Assembly: GCA_028277985.1 (NCBI GenBank)
Contig: JANQFG010000039.1
Span: 1-64,000 of the forward strand
Direction of reading: 5' to 3'
Origin: a bacterium
Lineage (GTDB): Bacteria; Desulfobacterota; DSWW01
Length of the DNA stretch: 64,000 nucleotides
Below are positions 44,573-53,800 of this stretch, piece after piece. The first letter of the stretch is position 1. Each line of letters opens with the position of its first letter. The notes under the pieces were generated by a model, which searched no databases, was not told where the DNA came from, and saw only the letters and a program-made list of their open reading frames with translations. Position numbers and translations under genes: made by a program.

Positions 44573-45574
44573 ATGCATCCCGTAATCGATCTGATTCAGC
44601 AAAGGGTTGAGGCCGGGTCCAAACCTGGACGCCGGAGAGACGGTCAAAAGTTGGGCTTGGCAATCGAGGGCGGGGGCATGAGGGGTCTAGTGACCTCAGG
44701 TATGGGGACCGCAATCGAGGAACTGGGTCTGCTCGACGCATTCGATGTTGTCTTCGGCACATCAGCAGGTGCGTTCAACGGTGCATACCTGGTCGCGCGG
44801 CAAGCCAACTACGGTGGCACCATCTACTATCAGGATATCAACAACCACAAGTTTATCGACCTTCGCCGGTTTTTTATACCGGGCAAACCGGTCATGTCCC
44901 TGGATTTCTTAGTCAATGAGGTAGCAACTCACCATAAGGTTTTATGCTGCCAAGCGATAATCGACTCAGCAATCCCGCTGGTCATCCTAGCTAGCTCTGT
45001 CCGACATCTTCGGCCCGTTCACCTGCGCTCTTTCAACACGCCCGCCGAGATCTACCAGGCCCTTCTGGCGACTGCTCGAATGCCGGTCATCGCTGGCCGC
45101 CCGCTGCCGGTGGGAGACGATCTTCTCTACGACGGCGGCGTCTTTGAGTCGATCCCGTTCCCGTCAGCGCTGAAAGAAGGATGTACACATCTCCTAGTAT
45201 TCCTGAGCCGGCCGACCGGCGTGACTATTAGTGATCCCAACCTCCTTTCCAACGGGCTCTCAAAGTTCCTCTTGCGGCGGTTCCCTGGAATCTACGATGC
45301 CCTTGAGGAGAGGAGAACAAGTTACCCAGAAGCCATCGCGTTTCTCGACGAGAAGACGAAAAGCTGTGACGGCCCACCATACATCTTCGCTGTGTCTCCA
45401 CCCCCTTCGGCTCACGAGGTCCCGCGGCTAGAGAAGAACCGCCAGAAGCTGGTCGAAGGAGCGATTGTGGGTTTCAGGTCTGTGTACCGGCTATTCTGCG
45501 ACAAACCCATTCGAGTGCATGAAGTCCTTCACGCATTCTCGCCAGACGGAGTGAACCTTGCTAAAACCCCATAG
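44573..45574 (+). CDS. Patatin-like phospholipase
   Basis: 333 residues with the complete patatin catalytic set: oxyanion-hole GGGMRG (33-38), nucleophile elbow GTSAG with Ser64, and the Asp dyad partner in LLYDGGVFESIP (Asp187). No signal peptide, so it probably acts on the inner leaflet or cytosolic lipids. It overlaps the membrane kinase gene by 17 nt, so both should be made together. Patatins serve as membrane-degrading effectors in several anti-phage systems and also in lipid turnover; the setting in a defence-rich stretch favours the former but does not prove it. Confidence 0.92.
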   Translation: MHPVIDLIQQRVEAGSKPGRRRDGQKLGLAIEGGGMRGLVTSGMGTAIEELGLLDAFDVVFGTSAGAFNGAYLVARQANYGGTIYYQDINNHKFIDLRRFFIPGKPVMSLDFLVNEVATHHKVLCCQAIIDSAIPLVILASSVRHLRPVHLRSFNTPAEIYQALLATARMPVIAGRPLPVGDDLLYDGGVFESIPFPSALKEGCTHLLVFLSRPTGVTISDPNLLSNGLSKFLLRRFPGIYDALEERRTSYPEAIAFLDEKTKSCDGPPYIFAVSPPPSAHEVPRLEKNRQKLVEGAIVGFRSVYRLFCDKPIRVHEVLHAFSPDGVNLAKTP

Positions 45575-47648
45575 CACCAGCGGACTCCTCTCGGCCCTTG
45601 ACAGTTCAGTCGGCGAGTTTTTGGGGGTCTTGCGCGAAGCCGACGAAGAGGCCCAAGGGAGGTTCATTCGTGGACTGCTTCTTTCTGGCCTCACCGACCG
45701 ACGAATCCTTGGGCTACTTCGCGAGGCATACCGCCAGGGACCGGGGGCCTTCGTCCCGGAAGTGGTGGGAGCGGTCATCTTTGCTTTCTTCTCTGCAGAT
45801 GCTGAGGAGTTTCGAGATAGCAACGTGCAAGCCAAGCGCGACAGTGCAAGCGCCTGGCTTGAGCTGCCTGCCGTCAGAGACTTTTTGCATCTGGAGTATG
45901 ACGTTCCGCAGGAATACCTCAGAGGAGAACTTAGACTCCTGAATGTAGGCAGTACCTCTCTTATTCTTCGCGCCGGCGACAACTACGTACTGAAGATTCT
46001 GAAGTATAGGCACCGCCCGAACCCGCGAATTGCTCAGGCGACAAGCCAATACAAGAAGTTGTTCGGATCGCTGGGGGAGGGAACTCCAACAGTCCACGCT
46101 GCCGGCAGCTACTACATATTGATGGACTTCGTGCCTGGGCCCACGCTACGCGAGGTGATTCAAGACGCTGGCCCTCTAGAGCGAGTATCCCAGGGGAAGA
46201 AGACATCTCAGAAGGCGGCAAGCGAAAACCTGGAAAGAGTGAAAGGGGTCTTTCTCCAGTTAACCAATCTCCTTGAATCACTCCATGAGAGGCCGACGGC
46301 GATAGTCCACCAAGACCTTACGCCGGACAACATCATCTTGCGCCCTTCGGCCACGGGCGGTTTTCCCAGGGTCGTGCTGATCGATTTCGGTTACAACTAC
46401 GTCCTGCAGGAGGGAATCGGTGCAACCGCGGATATCCTTAGCGCCCAAGCAACCGTAGCCCCGGAACTTTCGTCAGCGCAGGAGGAGGGTACCCCCCGAA
46501 GCGACCTCTACTCCCTTGGGATGATTCTGCTTTTCATGCTGTCCGGAAAAGCAATGCCGGTCTCAGAAGTGCCTGGCCTGATCGACGACTCTTGGCGGAT
46601 TTACCCTGAATTCTCAGATCTGATTGAGAGTCTGATTGATCGGAGGCCCGAGAACCGGCTTTCGACGAAACCGCGGGAGGAGGGGGACCACGAGCACACG
46701 CGAATCCTCTTTTCCTCTGCTGCCCGCCTGTACGAAGCGCGGCATATCGAGGCCATTCGTGGTTGGCGGAAGATAGTCTCCTCAATCCCACGAGGCCTCC
46801 TCGGTGAGTTCGGGAAAGTGCTGGAACTCGGACGACAGTATAAAGCTGTAAAGGAGGATGAGACGCTGGCGAGACAAGCCCGCAAGCTCCGATACTTTGC
46901 GCTTGGCTCCCATGCAGCTCACGGGCTCGTTCTATTCGTGACTATGATCTACACTCTAGATGATCTTGGAGTGATCAACCTCAATGGCCTCCTACCGTTC
47001 CAGTTGCTTGGTCCAGCGATTGGGGTGGCCGATTTCAATGCAGGGAGTCTGAGCGAGAACATCTGGGGCCGTCTGGTGGGCCTTACGTTCTCGATCGTTG
47101 CCGTACATTATTACATCAGTATGTTCAGCGGTTTGACGGCCAAGGGGGTCAGGTGGCAAACGGAGTTTTGGTTGCGGTTTAATTCGTTTTGTTTCGCCCT
47201 TCCGATCCTCTGGCTTCTGATTGTACGACCGCAGCACTGGCCATTCTGCGCTGCAGTGGGCGTGACGTTCGTGACCTTCAACAATCGAAGTACGTTGCGC
47301 GCCGCGAAGGTGAGTCTCGCAGAGATAGAGGCTAAGCTCGATCCGGAGTTCGGCAACAGATTCAAGGAGTTCTTCGGGCTGTATGAGGCATACGGGTGGA
47401 ACAGCGGGCTCTATGCAGGAGCGCTGTTGGTGGTAGGGATCGTGCTGGCAACCGGAGTAGCGCAGGACGAGATGATGTATGCAATAGCAGTGAGCATCCT
47501 AGTCAATATAATGATCATGTATGTGACGGCATGCACCAAGAAAGGACCGGGGATTAGGGCAAATCTCTCGAGGCTCTATTGTGGGTACAGGAGGGCAAGG
47601 CTGGTGGATGAGGCAAAGCAGCTCACTCCTGGAGGCGCAGTCGGATGA
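45558..47648 (+). CDS. Ser/Thr-kinase-like protein with C-terminal membrane domain
   Basis: 696 residues. The kinase region runs from about 125 to 380: a Gly-rich strand LLNVGSTSLIL, Lys146 in YVLKILK, catalytic loop HQDLTPDNI (251-259, Gln replacing the usual Arg), DFG at 276-278, then VAPELSS and SDLYSLGMILLFMLSG. After a helical linker come about six hydrophobic segments (455-650), such as GLVLFVTMIYTL. The lack of Arg in HRD suggests activation without loop phosphorylation. Its start lies inside the patatin gene, linking kinase and phospholipase. Confidence 0.85.
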   Translation: MLKPHSTSGLLSALDSSVGEFLGVLREADEEAQGRFIRGLLLSGLTDRRILGLLREAYRQGPGAFVPEVVGAVIFAFFSADAEEFRDSNVQAKRDSASAWLELPAVRDFLHLEYDVPQEYLRGELRLLNVGSTSLILRAGDNYVLKILKYRHRPNPRIAQATSQYKKLFGSLGEGTPTVHAAGSYYILMDFVPGPTLREVIQDAGPLERVSQGKKTSQKAASENLERVKGVFLQLTNLLESLHERPTAIVHQDLTPDNIILRPSATGGFPRVVLIDFGYNYVLQEGIGATADILSAQATVAPELSSAQEEGTPRSDLYSLGMILLFMLSGKAMPVSEVPGLIDDSWRIYPEFSDLIESLIDRRPENRLSTKPREEGDHEHTRILFSSAARLYEARHIEAIRGWRKIVSSIPRGLLGEFGKVLELGRQYKAVKEDETLARQARKLRYFALGSHAAHGLVLFVTMIYTLDDLGVINLNGLLPFQLLGPAIGVADFNAGSLSENIWGRLVGLTFSIVAVHYYISMFSGLTAKGVRWQTEFWLRFNSFCFALPILWLLIVRPQHWPFCAAVGVTFVTFNNRSTLRAAKVSLAEIEAKLDPEFGNRFKEFFGLYEAYGWNSGLYAGALLVVGIVLATGVAQDEMMYAIAVSILVNIMIMYVTACTKKGPGIRANLSRLYCGYRRARLVDEAKQLTPGGAVG

Positions 47649-48178
47649 GCGGCTCGGCGGGGGGCTGTAAGGTCGCCGACCCTCATTTCCATGGGGTCCT
47701 TGACTGGATGAGGGCATACAATCCATCGGACAACGATAGCCCGGAAAGAGCTTCTCGACCCCACTCCCACGATCGAGCCGGGTTCATCTTTGCTGAAGGC
47801 GCTGGAGGTGTTGTACTTGAATCCAGGGCCGCTGCGGAGGCGCGGGGAGCGCAATCCTCCGCAGTATTGAAGGGTTTCGGGATGTCCTCTGATGGGGCGG
47901 GGCAGACGTTGGCACCCTCTGCCGAGGGCGCACTACAGGCAATGCGGAACGCACTTGGTAATGCCGGAGTGAGGGGCAGCAGCGCGGACTACATCAATAC
48001 ACACGGGACATCGACCGTGCAGGTAGATGTAACCGAAGTATCGGCGATTCGTGGATGTCTGGACGCCCGCTATGTTTCGTACTCATCGACCAATGGGTGC
48101 ACCGGCCACACTGTCACGGCTGCTGGGGAAATGGAGCCGAGGCGGATGGGCCCGGTCAGAAGGGTCAGGAACAGTTAA
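47645..48178 (+). pseudogene. C-terminal half of a FabF-type ketoacyl synthase
   Basis: 177 residues whose ATG overlaps the kinase stop (ATGA). It matches the second half of FabF-like enzymes: MRAYNPSDNDSPERASRP, RAGFIFAEGAGGVVLE, YINTHGTST with the catalytic His, and SSTNGCTGHTVTAAG with the second His (the usual Lys is Asn). The N-terminal half with the nucleophilic Cys is missing and the last 15 residues look frame-altered. It cannot condense acyl chains. It is either a recombination remnant fused by chance to the operon or a captured binding domain. Confidence 0.75.
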
Positions 48179-48689
48179 ACCAATCTTGCGCTAGACACTC
48201 TCGCCGAACCTACTGATTAAGAGACCTGCCCCCCCAATCGAGGATCGAGCCTATCCAACCATTTGATTCGGAGGAGGGCTAAACTTCAGGTTTCATTTCG
48301 ACGCCTGAGGGAGGAATTGGTTCAACACTGGATTGACCGAGTATGTGACTGATATGGGTGCCGAGCCGGCATTCCCCCAAGTAGCGGTACTCTTGGACTC
48401 AGTGGTGGTACACCAGAGGGGTTGGACGCCGGCGACCTCCGCGCCGTGCTCTCCGGAGCTAGCATAGCGAGTGAAGGCGGCAACCGTTCTCAGGGTCCCG
48501 GATCGGCCCTGTCACTTCTGTTCCTACCTCTGTTCTGGTTCACCTCACGTCCGTTTCCCAAGCCCTCCAGCCTTTGGCCGGTCGGGAACCGGATGCCTTA
48601 TTCTTAGCTGACGCCGCTTCCAGCGGGTTCACCGAAGAATACCGATGACAGGTCGGCCGAGACTGACGGAGCGTGACCCATCCAGCCGG
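48179..48689. other. Intergenic region with a short repeat
   Basis: No supported gene. At 48297-48320 lies TTCGACGCCTGAGGGAGGA, nearly the same as 43722-43745 on the far side of the patatin operon. Confidence 0.5.
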
Positions 48690-49190
48690 CTAGTCGTTTT
48701 CCCCCCTTATCTTGATAGCCTCTTCCACCGTGTTGGCGAGGTGCTTCGTGATCCAAGCATATCGCTCCTTGCTGTTGCTCCCGTCCGGGTCGTAGCACTT
48801 CGCGATTGAGGAAAGCTTCTTCCCAGTGGGGCTGTGCATGACGAAGGAGAGAGGGTTCTTCCCCTTGGCCGACACCTTCCCATCGAGATTCTTAAGTCCG
48901 TGGATGCGGATCACCACAACACCCATTCCAGCTTTCCACGCCTCGTTGATCTCGTGGTTTATCCACTTCCGGTCTGCGGTATTACTCCCGGCCAGGACAA
49001 CTGCGCAGGATTTCCCCTTCATTTGATTGGCAATCCACCTCTTGATCGATGCATCCCCTCCCTTGGTCACCTTCTCCCAGTCGTTGTCGGAAACCGGGCT
49101 ATTCCCCTCGATTGATCCAATCTGGCGGACCTGGGCAGCCCGGGCGGCATCTGGCTTGTAGTGAAAGCTGAAGAAACACCTCCTGGCCAT
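48690..49190 (-). CDS. ThsB-like TIR-domain protein (DUF1863)
   Basis: 166 residues. It opens RRCFFSFHYKPDAARAAQVR, the hallmark of the MTH538/ThsB-type TIR group, followed by DNDWEKVTKGGDASIKRWI, KSCAVVLAGSNTADRKWINH and EINEAWKAGMGVVVIRIHGL. Glu80, in WINHEINEAW, is the likely catalytic residue. In Thoeris, such TIR proteins make an NAD-derived signal after phage infection. Here the partner is a small membrane protein whose gene ends 1 bp upstream, not the usual ThsA, so it may be a variant Thoeris-like pair. Confidence 0.88.
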   Translation of the reverse strand: MARRCFFSFHYKPDAARAAQVRQIGSIEGNSPVSDNDWEKVTKGGDASIKRWIANQMKGKSCAVVLAGSNTADRKWINHEINEAWKAGMGVVVIRIHGLKNLDGKVSAKGKNPLSFVMHSPTGKKLSSIAKCYDPDGSNSKERYAWITKHLANTVEEAIKIRGEND

Positions 49191-49191
49191 A

Positions 49192-49596
49192 TCACCCTCC
49201 CTTTTGCAGAAGCATTACCACCACGATTGCCCCAATTAGAGCACCGTGGAACGGGATAAGGGTTTTGGACATGGTCGCGTCGACCCACTTCCAAAAACCT
49301 GCGTCCTCCGACCTGGTTTTCATCGAGAAATCCACATTTGCTGCATCCAATAATCTCACCTCGTCAAACAGGCGCCGATAAGCCCGCTCCACGGCCAGGA
49401 AGTAACCGTCCAAACCCCAAAAGACGCATGCGGGTACATACGCGAGGTAAACAAAGACAACGTTCGCATCACCGGCGGATAGAGCGAACAGCGCCGAAAC
49501 CAAGACGACACTCCACCCCTTAAGGAGGAAGGAGTTTGTGGACAAACGATTGACCACGCCTTGGATAAACTCCAGGTGCTTTACCTTTTCATCCAT
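49192..49596 (-). CDS. Small membrane protein paired with the TIR protein
   Basis: 134 residues. After an amphipathic start (KVKHLEFIQGVVNRLSTNSF) come two adjacent membrane helices (GWSVVLVSALFALSA and VFVYLAYVPACVFWGLDGYF), a soluble helical segment with ERAYRRLFDEVRLL, and a third helix near the C-terminus (GALIGAIVVVMLL). From memory, proteins of this type often sit next to DUF1863 TIR genes; that is recollection, not a search. One base separates the two genes. A pore-forming or sensing role is inference. Confidence 0.75.
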   Translation of the reverse strand: MDEKVKHLEFIQGVVNRLSTNSFLLKGWSVVLVSALFALSAGDANVVFVYLAYVPACVFWGLDGYFLAVERAYRRLFDEVRLLDAANVDFSMKTRSEDAGFWKWVDATMSKTLIPFHGALIGAIVVVMLLQKGG

Positions 49597-49790
49597 CTCT
49601 CAAGAACCTCGTTTTGACCCTCGCTGCGACAGGCCGGCATCGCTCCGGCGAGAGTCACGCCTTCTCTTCGTGGTCTGCTAACTCAGGGTTGCCAAACCTC
49701 TTTTGCCAAACCATATCCCTACCTCTCCCTCCTCCCAACCTCCATAGGTCACGGGTCAGACTCCCTCTGGATCCGCCCCGTCGAGATGAC

Positions 49791-50366
49791 TCAGCGCACG
49801 GCTGCGACCCACCCAAGCCGAAGGTGTTGGCCCCATCCCGTGCTCTGGTCAACCCTTTGTACTAGGACGACGAATTCGGTAGCGGTTACGGAGGGGATCG
49901 ACACAGCAAAGACATCGTCCGCATCCGGCCTGGCCGGGTCGGCGATTGTGGAAGCCACGACAGCGGGAGGCTGCGGAAAAGGTGTTGGGAATCGGATGGT
50001 CACGCGCTTTCGTAAAGAACCGTGGTCACCTATTTGTGCAACGCCGGATTGAACGGCCTGGGCGACCCGTGCAGCTGCTGAGTCCCACGTCGCGTCGACG
50101 AAATCGCGTAGCTCCTCCTCTTGCGACACCCTCATCGCGACCAGGCTATCCCGAGCCGTGGTCAGTTGAGTCCTCAGGTCGTTGACGTCACTGCGCGCTT
50201 CGGAGAGGAACTTCCCTCCGATCCCTCCTGAGATGCCAAAGATCACGGCCAACGTTCCCAAGACCTTGGCCCAGTTCTCTAGCTTTCTCAGGCGCTTGTC
50301 AACATCCTCCACCCGACCTCCAACTTCCTTCACACCATCCTCGATCCTGCTCAGGTCATCCGTCAT
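49791..50366 (-). CDS. Membrane-anchored protein with H-type lectin domain
   Basis: 191 residues. A coiled-coil (SRIEDGVKEVGGRVEDVDKR) is followed by one membrane helix (VLGTLAVIFGISGGIGG, about 35-51), a second coiled stretch, and a C-terminal H-type lectin-like sandwich: RFPTPFPQPPAVVAS, FAVSIPSVTATEFVVLVQ, STGWGQHLRLGWVA. H-type lectins bind GalNAc-like sugars in animals; bacterial versions are little studied. It is the third gene of the five-gene run, 24 bp after the DUF3892 gene. A role in recognising an outside particle is speculation. Confidence 0.75.
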   Translation of the reverse strand: MTDDLSRIEDGVKEVGGRVEDVDKRLRKLENWAKVLGTLAVIFGISGGIGGKFLSEARSDVNDLRTQLTTARDSLVAMRVSQEEELRDFVDATWDSAAARVAQAVQSGVAQIGDHGSLRKRVTIRFPTPFPQPPAVVASTIADPARPDADDVFAVSIPSVTATEFVVLVQRVDQSTGWGQHLRLGWVAAVR

Positions 50367-50390
50367 AGGACCCCTCCTCTAGAACTCCGC

Positions 50391-50609
50391 TCACTCCACC
50401 CTCCCCACATAGGTCACAACCTCTACTTCAGAGACATAGCCGGCCTCGTCCACATAGTAGCTGTGCAGCTTGTTCTTAATATCTCTGATCGCTCCTGCGG
50501 CCGACCTGTAGTCGTAGTCCGGTCCGCAGAGCCCGGTAATATCGCCGTCCTCGTCCTTCTCGGTCTTCGTGACTCTTCTGCGAGCCACGGTCTTCCTCCT
50601 TGTCGGCAA
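50391..50609 (-). CDS. DUF3892-like small protein
   Basis: 72 residues: a basic tail (RRKTVARRRVTKTEKDEDG), then ITGLCGPDYDYRSAAGAIRD and KLHSYYVDEAGYVSEVEVV, the DUF3892 pattern of a glycine turn, the phrase AIRDIKN and terminal strands. The family has no known function. It sits 27 bp after the nuclease gene and 24 bp before the lectin gene, so it should be co-transcribed. Confidence 0.75.
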   Translation of the reverse strand: MPTRRKTVARRRVTKTEKDEDGDITGLCGPDYDYRSAAGAIRDIKNKLHSYYVDEAGYVSEVEVVTYVGRVE

Positions 50610-50636
50610 AACACCCTCTGTGATTCCCGGAGGCGG

Positions 50637-51647
50637 TCAGTCCGGAGCGTACTCAAACGTGGCACACACCACGCCGTGGTCCGATGCACCAGGGTGGTCG
50701 TGTTCTAGGTGGTCATTGATGATCCTCATATCCGTGAATCGCCACACCCTCCGGCTCGAATACTCGTAGAATTGTTCGGAAACCAGGATGTGATCCAATG
50801 ACTCCCGGTTGTTCTCATAGATGTGGGTGTAGTAAACGTCTCGGAGGCTTTGGTACTGTTGGAGTGCCGCAGTCGAGTACAAACCTCTGTCAGCCCTTAT
50901 CCCTGATCGTGGCTGCTGGAAGAGCCGATGGCGTCTTGGCCCTTGGATGAGGGATGTAGTCACGCTCCGCTGCGAATCGTTGAGATCCCCGAGAACGACC
51001 ACAGGAGTGTCTGTGTTCCTCATCACGAGATTCAGGATCACCCTCAGGGCCGCCGCTTCTGCTGCTCTGCGAATGGTTGAGAGGGCATCTCCGAGGGCGT
51101 CGCCATGTGGTCTGACGTCATCGTTCTCTCGCTCCTGCCTATCGAGCTGCATTGGGCGCTTCGATTTCAGGTGAGCTGCGTAGAAGACGATGTTCGGTCC
51201 TTCCTCTGGCCGCACTGTGACCCGCAAGAGCGGACGAGAAAAGCTCGAGATGTCGACCTGGATTGGGAGCTCCGGATCAGCCGCACCGCCTGTACCTCTT
51301 TTCCGCAACACCACCTGGTCAGGGAAGTCTTCGATCCAATCTGTGAAGACTCTCTGGTGGGGTTGGCGAACGGCGATCACGTTCGAGATTTCATTGCCAC
51401 CCTGATTCGGGTTTGTGATGATGTCGTACTCATTGTCCAAACCGGCGGCCTGGAAAACCTCATTCAGAGCCTGAGTACTCCACATCTCCTGGAAGGCGAT
51501 GACATCGGCTTCGATATCCTGAAGAACATCCATCGACCAGGCCACTTTCCGGTTATACTGGGCCTGAGTCCATCCCGGTCGCCCGTAGATGGCAGCTCCA
51601 GGATCATGGAGGTTTTTCAGATTGAATGTGGCAAACCTGATAGACAT
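50637..51647 (-). CDS. Endonuclease/exonuclease/phosphatase family protein
   Basis: 336 residues from ATG 51647, supported by GGGAGGGAC upstream. All hallmarks of the EEP fold are visible in order: RFATFNLKNL (Asn), VIAFQEMWS (metal-binding Glu), FYAAHLKSK, VVLGDLNDS (Asp, Asn), LDHILVS and PGASDHGVV (Asp-His). Enzymes of this fold are Mg-dependent DNases, RNases or phospholipid phosphatases, so the substrate cannot be told. No signal peptide. It is the first gene of a minus-strand run ending in the TIR gene. Confidence 0.92.
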   Translation of the reverse strand: MSIRFATFNLKNLHDPGAAIYGRPGWTQAQYNRKVAWSMDVLQDIEADVIAFQEMWSTQALNEVFQAAGLDNEYDIITNPNQGGNEISNVIAVRQPHQRVFTDWIEDFPDQVVLRKRGTGGAADPELPIQVDISSFSRPLLRVTVRPEEGPNIVFYAAHLKSKRPMQLDRQERENDDVRPHGDALGDALSTIRRAAEAAALRVILNLVMRNTDTPVVVLGDLNDSQRSVTTSLIQGPRRHRLFQQPRSGIRADRGLYSTAALQQYQSLRDVYYTHIYENNRESLDHILVSEQFYEYSSRRVWRFTDMRIINDHLEHDHPGASDHGVVCATFEYAPD

Positions 51648-52140
51648 GACAGTCCCTCCCAACGGATGATTGGTGGCATCCTCTGCGAAATGGGGGGGCT
51701 GTTGATGGGTCTAAGAATCGGAACCCGGGAGCCTATCCGCAAGTAGTTTTTTCTTCTTGCCTTTGTCCTCGAGAGCCTCTTCCACCTTCTCCCTGCACCT
51801 CCGACTCGTCTCCTCGTCTTCCTCGCGACTCGGCCACCTCGACGTATACCTCGGCAAATCAAGAAAACTCGGCAGCATCTGGGCCCCCTTGGTTTGGATT
51901 CGTACGCCCGAGCCAAGGTAGGAGGGGTGTCTCAGCAGAATCTCAGCAAGCTAGATCCTGTCATAATCAAATACCTTGGCATTCCGCGTGATTGTGAACC
52001 CAGTACCTAGGAACAGGTTCTCAAAGGCCGCTGTAGCTGCCTACGTTTCGTTTCCGTCATTCCCCATCGATCCCTTCCAAAAACCTGACGTTCCGTCAGA
52101 CACGAGAACAGCTCGCGCGGGGTGTCGAAACCCTACCTCC
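51648..52140. other. Intergenic region upstream of the five-gene run
   Basis: About 490 bp expected to hold the promoter of the minus-strand run. No gene supported. Confidence 0.4.
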
Positions 52141-52788
52141 TCATTGGGCAAAGAACCCGATCACTCTGACGATGGGAGCTGCCGAGGTTTCATGCATATT
52201 GTACAGGGACCCCTTGGTCTTTGCTGGGGCCCGCGGCGTTGCATTGGAGGGATCCGCAAAACCTTCTGTATTGGTCGTCGATTTCAGCACCGCCACGACG
52301 TCATCCGTTAGCCACTGATTCACGGCCTGTCGGAAGGCTGCCCTCAACTCAGATTTCGTCTGAAGCGAACCCACGTTGGCCGCCATCGGACCACCGTCGC
52401 ACGAGCCGAGTTGGACCTGCCCACACTGAAAAAGGTTTGGGTTATTCAGAACTTCAATCCCCACACGGGCGGCATATTTCAGCTTTTGGGACTGGCCTGG
52501 CAGCGTGTTGAACTGAGTAATGCACAGCACACCTGGGTAGGCCGTCCCGTTTACAATAAGATCCGCTCCCTTGTTGATGAACAGGATACTCGGTTCTCCA
52601 TTCATGGCACCGGGAACCTTGGCCTGGTCGTTGACAATCGTTCGGTTGTCGAACCAGTCATTGATTTCTTTCTCGGTGCGGTCAACGAAGGGTACAGTAG
52701 CCAAGGCTAAGGTCCACTGCCCCACTTGATTGGCAGAACACCCTGCCGCAAGCACGACCAACGCGAAGACGGTTCTCTTCCACCACAT
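52141..52788 (-). CDS. Hypothetical lipoprotein
   Basis: 215 residues from ATG 52788, chosen for AAAGGAG 8 nt upstream and the lipoprotein signal that follows (KRTVFALVVLAAGCS, lipobox LAAGC). The mature part is soluble, with GEPSILFINKGADLIVNGTA and a pair of cysteines near FQCGQVQLGSCDGG. The C-terminus is hydrophobic (APIVRVIGFFAQ). Probably exported and lipidated. Family not recognised. Confidence 0.7.
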   Translation of the reverse strand: MWWKRTVFALVVLAAGCSANQVGQWTLALATVPFVDRTEKEINDWFDNRTIVNDQAKVPGAMNGEPSILFINKGADLIVNGTAYPGVLCITQFNTLPGQSQKLKYAARVGIEVLNNPNLFQCGQVQLGSCDGGPMAANVGSLQTKSELRAAFRQAVNQWLTDDVVAVLKSTTNTEGFADPSNATPRAPAKTKGSLYNMHETSAAPIVRVIGFFAQ

Positions 52789-53442
52789 GATCTGCTCCTT
52801 TCGCTGTCGGCAGTCTAAACTGACGACCTGATCCAGAACTACGGAGAGAGAAGGGCCCAAAGAGGTCCCTGAAGAAGACGGAGAAAGGAGAGAGGATGCC
52901 GAACAAGAGAGGGAGAAGGGACAGGGTCTCAGCGCCAGAATGTTCGGAGCCGCGCGGAAGCAGACAGCATATGACTCTGATCTGCCTGAATCTGGATGAA
53001 AACGCCCGCACCTAACCCTCCTAGTAGGGTTTCGGGGGGGCAGCCCTATCTATGGGCGAGTTGCTGATATGCTGTACCATGGAGACACTCGTGCAGGAAA
53101 GCAAGAGGAACCTGGTCTCGGCCTAAGCTGTTCCTCTGGGAAGGACTCGCGCTCGAATTCCAGAGCTACACGGATGGCGGTATCCCTGCGACTGGCTTCG
53201 ATCCCTTGCCTTAGAAAGAAGAGTCGAAACCACGGGGAATGCGATCCACGGAAACGATGGGCGGAGGATCATCGATAATCGTCTGGCCGAGGGAGGCACC
53301 AAAGAAAATCCTCGCCCTACCGAGAAGATGCCTTAAAGGATCAGAAATCTAGTCGAAGTGGGTGCGGCAGTGACAATGCCTGATAGGTTCCTGAAATGGC
53401 ACGGGATTTCGCCGCCAAACCCACCGGGAGATCTGGAGAGAA
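52789..53442. other. Intergenic region with a hairpin
   Basis: About 650 bp without a supported gene. An AACCCT-N6-AGGGTT hairpin lies at 53014-53031, followed by a G-run. Nothing else recognised. Confidence 0.45.
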
Positions 53443-53676
53443 TCACATCTTCGTACCTGGAAGAAAGAAAGAGAAGGTCTTTCCGTAGAGAACCGCCAAC
53501 TGCTCCAACTCAACCACATCCACCCTGCGCTCCCCTGATTCTGATTTAGACATCCAAGACTGCGGCTTTCCTAGCTTTTCCGCGACTTGGACCTGTGTGA
53601 GGCCTGCTTCTTCTCGGGCCTTCTTCAGCTGGAGAAGGAACTCACTGTAGCGGGGAGTGCGTAAGGCGCCGGTCAT
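53443..53676 (-). CDS. XRE-family HTH regulator
   Basis: 77 residues with one Cro/C1-type helix-turn-helix: LLQLKKAREEAGLTQVQVAE, KLGKPQSWMSKSESGERRVD, VVELEQLAVLYGKTFSFFL. It is essentially only the DNA-binding domain and should act as a dimer. It is divergent from the gene at 53801, with a perfect palindrome between them, so mutual regulation is likely. No strong ribosome-binding site. Confidence 0.9.
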   Translation of the reverse strand: MTGALRTPRYSEFLLQLKKAREEAGLTQVQVAEKLGKPQSWMSKSESGERRVDVVELEQLAVLYGKTFSFFLPGTKM

Positions 53677-53741
53677 GGATTATTGGGCCAGGGGGAATTC
53701 CTGCACCGACACGAACTAAGAAGTGTAGATCCTGTTGCGGG

Positions 53742-53760
53742 ATATCCTATAACAGGATAT
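53742..53760. promoter_or_regulatory. Palindromic operator between XRE gene and 53801 gene
   Basis: ATATCCT-ATAAC-AGGATAT, perfect arms. A second interleaved pair, CCTGTT (53731-53736) and AACAGG (53751-53756), overlaps it. Position in the divergent intergenic region fits XRE binding. Confidence 0.65.
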
Positions 53761-53800
53761 TTTCAGAAACCCCCCAACCACCTTCCACAGAGGAGACGGA

